A DNA stretch of 63,391 bases from Ruminococcus sp. (GCF_024684275.1 NZ_JAIKXF010000105.1:1-63391), one strand, 5' to 3'; numbered from the stretch's first letter, positions 32,059 to 40,814 are shown. Made by a program: numbers and translations. Notes: generated from the letters alone by a model not told the origin.

Positions 32059-32811
32059 TCACCACATGAATTCAACATCAGGAGCTTTCACCATGTTTAT
32101 CTCGGGCTCAGGCTGGGCGAGCTGCTGCTCCTTTTCTTCCCTGAGGATAGCCTTTGCAAGCTCCTCATCTTCAACTATCTCGTGGAAATAGTCGTTTACA
32201 GGCTGCAATGCCTTGAATACTTCAATAGCGTGGTCGGCTATTTTATGGGAGAAAAGCTCCTCGGGGCTGCTTACCCTTGTGTAAAGACTAAGTCCCTTTT
32301 TTATGAAGTATTTCTCCAGCTTCGGCTCGGGACAGGGCTTTTTGCGCTTGTACTCGTCGCCGCCGATTGTGAGTCCGTACTTTTCAACAATTTCGTCCAC
32401 CATGTTGACAAACGAGTCGGAGTCCTCAAGAAGTCCGCTGCGGAAGCGCTCCATAACTGCGGCTTCGGGCTTTGAGATACGGAAGCCGAACTCTGCTCCC
32501 TCGGGAGAAAGCTCGAAATACAGGGTAGGAGTCTTGCTCCAGTACCATGCATCATAGCGGACATATATCCACATAGTGTCACGATAGTGGAGATATGGCG
32601 CGAAATTCTCGTCGCGGTATATCCTGCCCACCTTGTACATCATGCCGTCAATATCTGAAAACGGCGCAAAAAGCTCCTCGCCCAAAGCCTTCATGGGCTC
32701 GAATATCTTTCCGGTGTATACAGCCTTTCGCGGCTCGAACCATTCCTTATTGTTGTTATGCCTTATACCAAGCAGGAATTCCAGTGCTTCCTGCGAAAAA
32801 CCCTGAAACAT
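32059..32811 (-). CDS. DUF2461 family protein
   Basis: A 250-residue cytoplasmic protein matching DUF2461 (TIGR02453): FSQEALEFLLGIRHNNNKEWFEPRKAVY at the start, MYKVGRIYRDENFAPY in the middle and LYTRVSSPEELFS near the end. The family is widespread and functionally uncharacterised. RBS AAGGAGAATG. Monocistronic, with a short REP-like stem (GTAGGG...CCCTAC, 32834-32854) in its upstream region. Confidence 0.85.
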   Translation of the reverse strand: MFQGFSQEALEFLLGIRHNNNKEWFEPRKAVYTGKIFEPMKALGEELFAPFSDIDGMMYKVGRIYRDENFAPYLHYRDTMWIYVRYDAWYWSKTPTLYFELSPEGAEFGFRISKPEAAVMERFRSGLLEDSDSFVNMVDEIVEKYGLTIGGDEYKRKKPCPEPKLEKYFIKKGLSLYTRVSSPEELFSHKIADHAIEVFKALQPVNDYFHEIVEDEELAKAILREEKEQQLAQPEPEINMVKAPDVEFMW

Positions 32812-33218
32812 TTCATTCTCCTTTTGTGTGTCTGTGTAGGGACGCCGCCCCCTACAATATAATAACGTATATTTGCGGAAGCGTCAAGCGTTTTTTTATG
32901 GTATTATTGATCCGCAAGCTAATCCTTAGGAAAACAATAAGTCCACCTTTTGTGCACAGAATGTTTCATTTATTGCTGACTTTTTCATATTTAGTTCAAA
33001 ATTTGCGCTGTCAGTTGACTTCATTTAGTGATAATGTTATACTGAAATTGCCAAATATCAGCATTTATTAAACTTTTAGTTCAAAAAACATCGCTTCAGA
33101 CTTTCAGATAACTTTAAGATTATTTTAAGACTATTTCTTTATTATCTATTTAAGATATATCGAAAAAACGGGCGGTTTTAAGCTCAAAACATGAAAAATT
33201 ACATTGGAGGGACGTTTT
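32812..33218. other. Long intergenic region before the CotH-dockerin gene
   Basis: Holds a short REP remnant at 32834-32854 (GTAGGG-ACGCCGCC-CCCTAC), an AT-rich stretch without coding potential, the promoter at 33015, and a leader of about 170 nt with TTTAAGATTATTTTAAGAC direct repeats (33110-33130). No riboswitch is recognised. Confidence 0.5.
33015..33043 (+). promoter_or_regulatory. Promoter of the CotH-dockerin gene
   Basis: TTGACT 33015-33020, a 17-nt spacer and TATACT 33038-33043. Confidence 0.75.
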
Positions 33219-36200
33219 ATGTTCAAGAAATCAGCTATGCGAACAGGCGCAGGAATCATGAGTCTTGCTATGCTCCTCGGCACAGCAGGTCTTATGCCTG
33301 TACAACAGGCTGCTGCGGCAGGCTCTGTTACAATCAATGAGGTATGCCCTAAGAACGGCTCATATACTGCACCTGACGGCGGTACATATGACTGGATAGA
33401 GCTCTACAACGGTTCAGGAAGCGCTGTAGACATCAGCGGCTGGGGCATCACAGATAAGGAGGATACTCCTTATCGCTACACTATCCCCGAGGGTACTACT
33501 CTTCAGGCAGGCGGCAGAAAGGTGATCTTCTGCGACGGCACAGCAGGCGAGACAAACAAGGAAATAGCTCCTTTCGGTCTTTCCACAAGCGGCGAGACTC
33601 TCACACTTACAGATAAATCAGGCAATATAGCTTCACAGGTAACATTCGGCGATATGGCTAAGGATACTTCCTACGGTCAGTACCCCGACGGCAGCGGCGA
33701 GTACTTTGTTCTTGCAGGCACTCCTAACGCTGAAAACAGAGCTCCCGAGGGCTCAAACGCAGTAAGAACTCCCGGCTTCTCAGCAGAGAGCGGATTTTAT
33801 GACAGCGGCTTCTCACTTTCTATCGAAGTACCACAGGGTACTACAGTTTACTATACAACAGACGGAAGCGATCCAACAGCTTCTTCACTTAAATATTCTT
33901 CTCCGCTGACAATCAAGGACATGACAAGCGAGCCCAACAAGTACAGTGCGAGAACTGACATCACAGCTTATACAGATATTCTTGCTCCCGATGAGGGCGT
34001 TCTCAAGGCAGCTGTAGTTCGTGCAATCGCTGTTGACTCACAGGGCAGAGCAAGTGATATAATCACAAAGACATACTTCGTTGGCTCAGCTAACGTTGAA
34101 AGATACAAGAAGATGAAGGTCGTTTCTCTTGTTACAGATCCTGCAAATCTCTTAGATTACGACAAGGGTATCTACGTTCTTGGTAAGGTTTACGACCAGG
34201 GCGGCGGAGGCATGACTTTCCCTGGCATGGGCGGCAACTGGGGCAACCCCGGACAGGGACAGCAGCAGCCGGCTCAGGGACAGAATGGCCAGCAGCCTGC
34301 ATGGAACTTCGGTGACCAGCAAGGTCAGGCAGGTCAGCAGCAGGGACAGCAGCAGGGCTGGAACTTCGGCGACCAGCAGGGTCAGGCAGGTCAGCAGCAG
34401 GGACAGAACGGTCAGCAGGCAGGCGGATTTGACTTTAGTCAGTTCGGCGGCGCAGCAGGCGGTGACGCTCAGCAGAACTGGGGCAACTTCCAGCTCGGCG
34501 GCGCAGGCGGTCCTGCGGTAAATGCAGATGAGGACGTTCAGCAGGGCGGCTTTAACATGGGCGGTCAGCAGGCTGGCGGATTCGACTGGAGCCAGTTCGG
34601 CGGTGCAGCAGGCGGTGACGCTCAGCAAGGCGGCGGCTTCGGCGGCTTTGGCGGCGGTCAGCAGGCAGGCGGTGGTCAGCAGGCTGGCGGCGGTTTCGGC
34701 GGCGGAATGGGCGGCTTCAACATGGGCGACATGGCATTCATGGCTCAGGCTAACTACAACCAGAAGGGCGCTGAATGGGAGCGTCCTGCAAGTATCGAGA
34801 TATTCGACGGCGGAAAGAGCGTAGTTTCCCAGAATGTTGGCATCAGAACAAAGGGTGCTGCTTCACGTGCATGGGCTCAGAAGAGCTTCAACATCTTCGC
34901 TCGTCAGGATTACGGCAAGAGCAGCGTTGATTACGACCTCTTTGAGGGCAAGTCCACAAAGGAAAAGAATAACAAAGTCATCGACACATTCGACGGCTTC
35001 ACTATAAGAAACGGCGGAAACGACAATATGGCAGGCTTCTTCCGTGACTCGGTGAACCAGTCTCTCGTTGGCGACAGAGATATGACCACACAGGCTACAA
35101 GCGAGTGCATACTCTTTATCGACGGCGAATTCTGGGGCATTTATCAGCTTATGGAGAAGTATAACTCTGATTACTTCAAGTCACACTACGGTATCAAGAA
35201 GAACGATGTTGCTTTCATCAAGAACGGTACTCTTGAGGACGGTAAGGATCAGGATCTCTCCGACTGGAACAGCCTTCTCAGCCAGATCTCAAGTGCAGAT
35301 ATGACAAGCGATGCAGCATATCAGCAGATAGCTCAGAAGCTTGATATCCAGAGCTTTATCGACTACTTTGCAGCTCAGATATACTGGGCTAACCACGACT
35401 GGCCAAACAACAACACAGGTGTATGGCGCGCAGACACAGTTGATGAGACTAATCCTTACGCAGACGGCAAGTGGCGTATGGTCCTGTTTGATACAGAGTA
35501 TTCTGCAAACCTTGCAGATAAGGTAAATGAGGTAGGTCCTACATACAACAGCTTCAGCCAGTTCGGCGGCGGCGGTATGGGAGGCTGGGGCGGCTTCATG
35601 GGAGGCGGCGGCTCTATCAGCGGAGCTTTCACAAATCTCATGAAGAACGCAGAATTCAAGAAGCAGTTCGAGCTCAGCTTCATGGATATGGCAAACTACA
35701 ACTTCGACACAAACAAGACAACAGCTGCTATCAACTACTACAAGGGCTTCAAGCAGCAGATACTCGATACATACAAGCGCTTCCCGTCATCTAAGAACAT
35801 CCACAATGAGTCTACTTTCGATCAGGATTATCAGCTCCTTGAGACATTCTACAATACAAGATACAGCAATGTTACAAGCCAGATGAAGAACTACATGGGA
35901 CTCACAGGCAGTCTTGCAAGCGTATCCGTAAGCAATGACGGCAGCAAGGGCTCTGTCAAGTTCAATACTATCAAGCTTGATGACTCACTCAGCACATGGA
36001 GCGGTAAGTACTTCACAGACTATCCTGTAACTGTAAAGGCTACAGCTAAGGAAGGCTACAGCTTCGATCACTGGGAGGTAACAGGCGCTAACGTAAGCAA
36101 TACATCATCAGACGAGATAACAGTTCCTGTAAGTGAGGGCGTTTCTATCAAGGCAGTATACAAGCAGGGCAGTGCTCCAGCAGCAACAACAACAACAACA

Positions 36201-36530
36201 AAGCCTGTAACTACCACTACAAAGGCAACTACTACCACAAGAGTACAGTTCACAACAACTACTACAGTAAAGCCTAACGGTTCAAAGGTAACAAAGTACG
36301 GCGACGCTAACTACGACGGTCAGTTAGACCTTGCAGACGCAGTTATCATCATGCAGAGCCTTGCTAATCCTAATAAATTCGGTATAAACGGCTCTGATTC
36401 ACATCACATCACAGAGACAGGATATGCAAATGCTGATGTAACAGGCAACAACGACGGTGTTACTACAGGCGACGCTCAGGCTATTCAGAGCTATCTCCTC
36501 GGTCTCATCAAGGAGCTTCCTACTAAATAA
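33219..36530 (+). CDS. Secreted CotH-like kinase-fold protein with lamin-tail domain, Gln/Gly-rich insert and type I dockerin
   Basis: A 1103-residue exported multidomain protein. Order: signal peptide (to about 38, ending AAAAG), lamin-tail domain (about 40-135, INEVCPKNG and YDWIELYNGSG), a chitobiase-type beta domain (about 185-290, TTVYYTTDGSDPT), a Gln/Gly/Ala/Phe-rich low-complexity insert (about 327-505), a CotH kinase-like domain (about 508-895; RTKGAASRAWAQKSF, ECILFIDGEFWGIYQLMEKYN, WRMVLFDTEYS), a repeat domain with FDHWEV, a Thr linker (about 988-1017) and a C-terminal dockerin (about 1027-1103; DANYDGQLDLAD and DVTGNNDGVTTGD calcium loops). The dockerin should tether it to a scaffoldin cohesin. 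ATG 33219 has GGAGGGAC upstream. Confidence 0.92.
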   Translation: MFKKSAMRTGAGIMSLAMLLGTAGLMPVQQAAAAGSVTINEVCPKNGSYTAPDGGTYDWIELYNGSGSAVDISGWGITDKEDTPYRYTIPEGTTLQAGGRKVIFCDGTAGETNKEIAPFGLSTSGETLTLTDKSGNIASQVTFGDMAKDTSYGQYPDGSGEYFVLAGTPNAENRAPEGSNAVRTPGFSAESGFYDSGFSLSIEVPQGTTVYYTTDGSDPTASSLKYSSPLTIKDMTSEPNKYSARTDITAYTDILAPDEGVLKAAVVRAIAVDSQGRASDIITKTYFVGSANVERYKKMKVVSLVTDPANLLDYDKGIYVLGKVYDQGGGGMTFPGMGGNWGNPGQGQQQPAQGQNGQQPAWNFGDQQGQAGQQQGQQQGWNFGDQQGQAGQQQGQNGQQAGGFDFSQFGGAAGGDAQQNWGNFQLGGAGGPAVNADEDVQQGGFNMGGQQAGGFDWSQFGGAAGGDAQQGGGFGGFGGGQQAGGGQQAGGGFGGGMGGFNMGDMAFMAQANYNQKGAEWERPASIEIFDGGKSVVSQNVGIRTKGAASRAWAQKSFNIFARQDYGKSSVDYDLFEGKSTKEKNNKVIDTFDGFTIRNGGNDNMAGFFRDSVNQSLVGDRDMTTQATSECILFIDGEFWGIYQLMEKYNSDYFKSHYGIKKNDVAFIKNGTLEDGKDQDLSDWNSLLSQISSADMTSDAAYQQIAQKLDIQSFIDYFAAQIYWANHDWPNNNTGVWRADTVDETNPYADGKWRMVLFDTEYSANLADKVNEVGPTYNSFSQFGGGGMGGWGGFMGGGGSISGAFTNLMKNAEFKKQFELSFMDMANYNFDTNKTTAAINYYKGFKQQILDTYKRFPSSKNIHNESTFDQDYQLLETFYNTRYSNVTSQMKNYMGLTGSLASVSVSNDGSKGSVKFNTIKLDDSLSTWSGKYFTDYPVTVKATAKEGYSFDHWEVTGANVSNTSSDEITVPVSEGVSIKAVYKQGSAPAATTTTTKPVTTTTKATTTTRVQFTTTTTVKPNGSKVTKYGDANYDGQLDLADAVIIMQSLANPNKFGINGSDSHHITETGYANADVTGNNDGVTTGDAQAIQSYLLGLIKELPTK
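34300..34735 (+). repeat. Degenerate tandem repeats within the CotH gene
   Basis: Coding repeats: NFGDQQGQAGQQQGQ occurs twice (34306-34400), and GGQQAGGFDWSQFGGAAGG-like units occur twice (34408-34475, 34558-34625). Likely to vary in copy number between strains. Confidence 0.8.
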
Positions 36531-36560
36531 TCGAATTCTACTATACCACCTTCATAAAAA

Positions 36561-36591
36561 ACAGCGAAGAAAAATTCTTCGCTGTTTTTTT
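36561..36591 (+). terminator. Terminator of the CotH-dockerin gene
   Basis: ACAGCGAAGAA, AAA, TTCTTCGCTGT and a T run. Confidence 0.92.
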
Positions 36592-36600
36592 ATATCCTGT

Positions 36601-37224
36601 TTATGATTTTACCTCTGTATAATAATACACTGCAAGCTGAGTTCTGTCGCGAAGCTCAAGCTTATCAAGGAGATTGCTGATATAATTTCGGATAGTTCCC
36701 TCGCCGAGGAATATCTTTTCCGATATTTCCTTATTGCTGAGACCTAATGCCACAAGCTCCATTATCTCCCGCTCCTTGTCGCTTATGCCGTGTGCCGCAA
36801 AGTCGAACTTCTTAGGCACTGTCAGCTCAGGGAGCTTGTTTATTATCTTGCTGCCGAATATGCTCTGTCCGCGCATTACCGCGTCAAGGGCAGGAGCTAT
36901 GCCGTCAAAATCCTGCTTGAGTATATAGCCCTTTGCACCCATATTCAGCGCCTTGACTATATATTCATCATCGGAAAATGTGGTCAGGTAGAGTATCCTC
37001 GCCTCGGGAGCTTCTTTAAGTATTTTTTCGCCTGCTTCAATACCCGTCATGCCCTCCATACGTATATCCATCAGCATTATATCAGGGCAGTGACTGCGGT
37101 AGAGCTCTATTGCCTCCTCTCCGCTATAGCCCATTGCGGAAACAGTAACATTGCCTGTGCTTTCAAGTATTGTTTTCAGCGACAGCGCCACAAGCTTATC
37201 GTCGTCTATAACTACTATGTTCAT
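36601..37224 (-). CDS. NarL/LuxR-family response regulator
   Basis: A 207-residue protein: receiver with acidic pair near residue 8 (VIDDDKL), phospho-Asp in DIMLMDIRMEG (Asp54) and Lys in YILKQD (about 105); C-terminal LuxR-type HTH (ISDKEREIMELVALGLSNKEIS...GTIRNYISNLLDKL). Partner of the histidine kinase 30 nt upstream. Regulon unknown; the convergent CotH-dockerin gene is a neighbour, not necessarily a target. Confidence 0.95.
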   Translation of the reverse strand: MNIVVIDDDKLVALSLKTILESTGNVTVSAMGYSGEEAIELYRSHCPDIMLMDIRMEGMTGIEAGEKILKEAPEARILYLTTFSDDEYIVKALNMGAKGYILKQDFDGIAPALDAVMRGQSIFGSKIINKLPELTVPKKFDFAAHGISDKEREIMELVALGLSNKEISEKIFLGEGTIRNYISNLLDKLELRDRTQLAVYYYTEVKS

Positions 37225-37254
37225 AGGATCTCCTTATGTCTTTGTGATATTAAT

Positions 37255-38322
37255 TTATGATTTCGGGACAGATACAAATATCCTGAATCCCTCCTGTGAG
37301 GGTGTAAAGCTTATCCTGCCCTTCAGAGCCTCTACGCGGTCACGCATATTTTTAAGTCCTATACCGCTTTCCTTTATCTCTGTACAGCTGCCGTTGTCCT
37401 CCAGCATGAGCTGATAGAATGCAGGGTGCTCGCGTACGATAATGCTTATACTGTCACCATTTGAGTGCTTAACCGCATTGGAAAGTCCCTCCTTGACCAC
37501 ACCTATCATGCACAGCTTAACATTGCCTGCCATATGCTCATTTACATCGCAGTCCAGCGTGACCGTAAACCTGCTGTCAACAGTTTTTATGCTGTCCTCA
37601 ATTACCCTTTTCAGGTCAATAGAGTCATCATGGAGGTCATGAACGCTCTCTCGGATACTGGTCATAGCGCTGTCAAGAGTGCTTTTCAGACTCTCCAGCG
37701 GCTCGCGGAGCTGCTCGTCCTTGTTGATGACGATGAGAGCTCCCGACTGTAAAAGAGAGCGTGTGAGCATATGTCCCACGTTGTCATGTATCTCACGGGC
37801 GATACGGTTGCGCTCTTTTAGTGTAGCAAGGTGTATCTCGTTATCCTGAGCCTGTGCAAGGCGGATATTCTGCTCGCCCAGCTGTCTGTTCTTTCCTGCT
37901 ATCTCATCACGAAGCAGTGTGAGCTTAGTAACAGTCAGTTCAAGTCCCGAAACACGAAGAAATATTATAGCAGTAACTGCCATAGCTGCCAAAGTCATGG
38001 CTATTTGCAGTATCTTTATATCACCTATATTTACCAGCACAGCCGCCGCAGGCAATACCAGCCACCATTTTTTCTCCCACAGTGCATCGTACAGCATAAG
38101 AGGCAGCATACAGAAAAACAGCGGAAATGCTCCGCAAACCAGCGAACAGGCGGCTATAATTATTGAAGCTGCCGTTTTCCCCGTCAGGAGCTGTGCAGCC
38201 GAGGAAGCTGTAACTGCTGCTATAGCAACGATAACAGGCTCAATAAAGCTGTCGCTCATGGTAAGGCTCATCATGCACATAAGAAGTATTGCAAGCTTGT
38301 CGATAAGTCTGTTCAATCTCAC
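37255..38322 (-). CDS. Membrane sensor histidine kinase (HisKA_3 / DesK-NarX type)
   Basis: A 355-residue protein with four to six N-terminal membrane segments (residues 5-145), a coiled coil (about 150-178), the phosphoacceptor RIAREIHDNVGHML (HisKA_3) and a GHKL ATPase domain (KEGLSNAVKHSNGD N-box, ESGIGLKNMRDRVEAL G-box). It would phosphorylate the adjacent response regulator. The annotated start is GTG; a TTG six bases downstream (38316) has better ribosome-site spacing and may be the true start. No periplasmic sensor domain is visible, so it may sense the membrane state. Confidence 0.93.
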   Translation of the reverse strand: MRLNRLIDKLAILLMCMMSLTMSDSFIEPVIVAIAAVTASSAAQLLTGKTAASIIIAACSLVCGAFPLFFCMLPLMLYDALWEKKWWLVLPAAAVLVNIGDIKILQIAMTLAAMAVTAIIFLRVSGLELTVTKLTLLRDEIAGKNRQLGEQNIRLAQAQDNEIHLATLKERNRIAREIHDNVGHMLTRSLLQSGALIVINKDEQLREPLESLKSTLDSAMTSIRESVHDLHDDSIDLKRVIEDSIKTVDSRFTVTLDCDVNEHMAGNVKLCMIGVVKEGLSNAVKHSNGDSISIIVREHPAFYQLMLEDNGSCTEIKESGIGLKNMRDRVEALKGRISFTPSQEGFRIFVSVPKS

Positions 38323-38354
38323 ACCACCTTTCGGTTTTATTTTATATTTATTAA

Positions 38355-38383
38355 ATTATAACATATAATTGTGAAAATAGCAA
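38355..38383 (-). promoter_or_regulatory. Promoter of the two-component operon
   Basis: On the complement TTGCTA (38378-38383), a 17-nt spacer and TATAAT (38355-38360). Confidence 0.65.
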
Positions 38384-38567
38384 CGAGAGCGGCGAAAAAA
38401 TGGTGCGGACTTCTCACTCATAGCATATTCTCAGCAAAATAACAAGTAAACCTGCACAAATCTGTTTTTATTCATATATAGCGAAAAACAGAGTACTGCA
38501 AAATACAGGCTTCACATAAAAAAATCGCAATATAGTCCTAATTTGATTTCACATAGGGGTGGAAAAG

Positions 38568-38736
38568 TTTTCAACACGGTGTTGAATAGAGTGTGGATAC
38601 ATTTGTTTTATTGTTGATAACTCTGTTGAAATAGTGGAAAACAACGTAAAATACAGTTTCTGGAAGGGGGAAAAAGTTGAAAAGGCTGTGGATAATCAGG
38701 GAAAATGAGTAAACAATAAAAATACGCTGTGGAAAA
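38568..38736. promoter_or_regulatory. Cluster of DnaA-box-like sequences
   Basis: Within 170 nt: TTTTCAACA (38568), TGTTGAATA (38580), TGTGGATAC (38592), TGTTGATAA (38612), TGTTGAAAT (38624) and TGTGGATAA (38687, complement of the perfect box TTATCCACA), then TGTGGAAAA (38728). All but the first face the same way. The same variants crowd the two gaps beside dnaA. The remaining part of 38323-38774 is AT-rich and noncoding. Confidence 0.6.
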
Positions 38737-38774
38737 CAACTCCACAGCGAAACTCAGTAAAGGATATGATTTGT

Positions 38775-39143
38775 ATGAAAAAGCTTTTAGCAATATGCTC
38801 CATATTTTTTACGGTTTGTGCAACTCTTACAGGCTGCGGAGACAATAACGACGGGCATTACACCGACGACGGAAACGGCGCAGTCATCGAGGACAGCACA
38901 ACTGACAAAAGATACGAGAGTACTACCAACAAAAGGCAGGATAGCTCCGCTAAAGACAGGATAGACGATGCTGCTGACGGTATCGGCGACGCAGGTAAGG
39001 ATATAGTAAGCGGTGCAGGCGATGCAGGCAAGGACATCATCGACGGCGCAAAGAACGCCGCTGATGACGTTATAGACGGTCTTGACGGCGATAAGGAACA
39101 CGACAGCGAAACTTCATCTACTACCACAAAAACAGACAGATAA
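38775..39143 (+). CDS. Small lipoprotein with amphipathic repeats
   Basis: A 122-residue protein with lipobox LTGC (Cys about 19). ATG 38775 is preferred over 38766 since AAAGGA would touch the latter. The mature chain is hydrophilic, with three short Gly/Ala/Asp repeats (GIGDAGKDIVSG, GAGDAGKDIIDG, AKNAADDVIDG) and a Ser/Thr tail, suggesting an amphipathic helix or cell-wall spacer. Unknown function. It follows the DnaA-box-like cluster and ends with a strong terminator. Confidence 0.72.
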   Translation: MKKLLAICSIFFTVCATLTGCGDNNDGHYTDDGNGAVIEDSTTDKRYESTTNKRQDSSAKDRIDDAADGIGDAGKDIVSGAGDAGKDIIDGAKNAADDVIDGLDGDKEHDSETSSTTTKTDR

Positions 39144-39144
39144 C

Positions 39145-39171
39145 AAAAGGCGGACTTAAAGTCCGCCTTTT
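39145..39171 (+). terminator. Terminator of the small lipoprotein gene
   Basis: AAAAGGCGGAC, TTAAA, GTCCGCCTTTT. Confidence 0.88.
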
Positions 39172-39188
39172 CAATTCATAATGCGTAA

Positions 39189-39448
39189 TTGTAGTGTCCA
39201 CTTCGCAAGCCAATTTAAAAGGGAACGCCTTCTCTTGCAAGGCGACACTAATCGTGTCCGGCACCCTCTGTCCTTCAGACATCTCCCTACACTGTAGGGA
39301 GTCACCCTCTTTCAAAACAGTCCACCGGACTGTTTTGAAATTCACCCTTTGCGAGGCGCCTGTCGGGTTCGGGGCAGAGCCCCGAACCCCGCAAGGGCTG
39401 TCAGCCCTTGACCTGACCAAAGGAACAAAGTCCCTTTGGAATCCCGTT
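39189..39448. repeat. Multi-hairpin structured repeat element
   Basis: About 260 nt with serial hairpins: GTAGTGTC (39191) against GACACTA (39244); CTCCCTAC/GTAGGGAG (39283-39302); a perfect 14-bp stem (39310-39323 with 39327-39340); GGGTTCGGGGC/GCCCCGAACCC (39365-39389); CAAGGGCT/AGCCCTTG (39392-39410); CCAAAGG/CCTTTGG (39417-39438). Open frames through it look like shadows. The core 39261-39305 is related to the insert at 18814-18858 in reverse. Confidence 0.75.
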
Positions 39449-39455
39449 CATGGAC

Positions 39456-40754
39456 TCAAGAACATATCTCCGCCATAGCCTCTGCCATAATTTCCGCGTT
39501 TTTCAGCAGATTCTCCACAGTTATGAACTCGTCGGGGCAGTGCATATGACCGTCCTCATTGGGGAACTCCGCACCGAAGGCAACTCCGCCCTCTATCTCA
39601 TGGACGTATGTCCCGCCGCCAATGGCTATACAGTGACCTTTATCACCTGTGACGCGCTCATACACACGCAGGAGCGTCTGCACAAATTCGCTGTTTTCGT
39701 CGGTACAGTGAGGCTCTGCTCCCTCGCATGAGTCAATATAAAAGCCAGCCTCACGGAGCTTTCCGCATATTATGCCGCTTACTTCTGCCTTTGTTCGGTC
39801 AAGAGGAAAACGTATATCTATACCGCCGCAAAGTCTGCCGTTTTCTGTGTTGAGCATTGAGAGCACACAGGTCATATCTCCGGATATATCGTCGCGGAAG
39901 CCAAGTCCGCAGCTCTTGCCGTTAAGCTCACCGTGAGGAAAGAGCTCAGAAAGATTTTTCAATACAGGAATGTCATTATGATTGTCTGAAAGAAATTTTG
40001 TTATGGCGTTCTCACCCTTTTCGGGTGTAGAAGCGTGAGCTGAACGTCCCTCAACAGTGCCGAAAATCGACTTTGGACCGGCTTTCTCAGCAACAAGCAT
40101 CTGCACCTTACAGCTTGAAGGAACGGCATTGATAACTGTACCTGCCTGTATTTCAACATTTTTAGGTGCAGATGTTGAAAAGTAGACTCTCAGCATACCC
40201 TTTTCAGCATTGATAACGGGATACTCTCCGTCAGGAGTGAACACCATTGGCGGTAATTCGCGCTTTTTTCGGTAATATGCAAGGTCTGCGGAGCCGTTTT
40301 CCTCATTTGTACCGAAAATAAGCCGTATTCCCTTTTTAAGCGGTATACCAAGCTCCTTAATAGCTCTTGCAGCAAAGAGAGCCGCAGCAGCAGGTCCCTT
40401 ATCGTCGATAGCGCCGCGTCCCACCAGCTTGCCCGTATCAGGCTCACAGCGCAGTACATAAGGCTCTGAAGTCCACCCTGTACCCACGGGAACTACGTCT
40501 AAATGAGTAAGTACAGCGAGCTGTGCAGGCATATCGTTTACATCAGCCGAGCCTGCGTAGTTTTCCACGTTCTCAACAGTAAAACCAAACTCCTCGCATT
40601 TTTTCAGCATAGCTTCCAACGCCTTTGCTGGCATTTTTCCGAAGGGATAGCCGTCCTCAGCCTCGCCCTGAACACTGGGTATTGCCACCAATTCCGCAAG
40701 AAAATCTATCATTTCCTGCTTATGTGCTTCAAGATAGTCTCTAATTTTGCTCAT
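39456..40754 (-). CDS. M20-family dipeptidase (PepV/Sapep type)
   Basis: A 432-residue metallopeptidase. LAVLTHLDVVPVGTGW supplies the first metal His and Asp, GRGAIDDKGPAAAAL the bridging Asp, and FGTNEENGSADLAYY the catalytic and metal Glu residues; GGTYVHEIEGGVAFGAEFP near the end carries the last His. The family (Sapep/PepV) splits dipeptides or N-terminal residues using zinc or manganese in the cytoplasm. RBS AGGAGAAG. Single gene; its 3' end abuts the structured repeat. Confidence 0.93.
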   Translation of the reverse strand: MSKIRDYLEAHKQEMIDFLAELVAIPSVQGEAEDGYPFGKMPAKALEAMLKKCEEFGFTVENVENYAGSADVNDMPAQLAVLTHLDVVPVGTGWTSEPYVLRCEPDTGKLVGRGAIDDKGPAAAALFAARAIKELGIPLKKGIRLIFGTNEENGSADLAYYRKKRELPPMVFTPDGEYPVINAEKGMLRVYFSTSAPKNVEIQAGTVINAVPSSCKVQMLVAEKAGPKSIFGTVEGRSAHASTPEKGENAITKFLSDNHNDIPVLKNLSELFPHGELNGKSCGLGFRDDISGDMTCVLSMLNTENGRLCGGIDIRFPLDRTKAEVSGIICGKLREAGFYIDSCEGAEPHCTDENSEFVQTLLRVYERVTGDKGHCIAIGGGTYVHEIEGGVAFGAEFPNEDGHMHCPDEFITVENLLKNAEIMAEAMAEICS

Positions 40755-40788
40755 TATCTTCTCCTGTAGCTTATTTTTTTATATAACG

Positions 40789-40814
40789 CAAAAAACCGCA
40801 GTATATACTGCGGT
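40789..40814 (-). terminator. Terminator of the sugar ABC ATPase gene
   Basis: ACCGCAGTATATACTGCGGT is a perfect palindrome followed on the minus strand by TTTTTT. A further hairpin, TACACA...TGTGTA, lies at 40824-40850. Confidence 0.88.

Noticed and set aside
31967..32475. Frames opposite the DUF2461 gene
   Set aside because: Shadow of a clear coding sequence on the other strand.
34152..34628. 158-residue frame on the minus strand inside the CotH gene
   Set aside because: It is the antisense of the Gln/Gly-rich repeats; no ribosome site, and composition follows from the repeat.
34300..34735. CRISPR-like direct repeats
   Set aside because: Repeats are in-frame coding units of unequal length without constant spacers; no cas genes in the window.
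38568..38736. A second full replication origin
   Set aside because: No adjacent replication gene and no AT-rich unwinding tract as long as those near dnaA; kept only as a DnaA-binding cluster.
39194..39478. 94-residue frame through the structured repeat
   Set aside because: Follows from hairpin sequence; no ribosome site, and such frames vary with the repeat.
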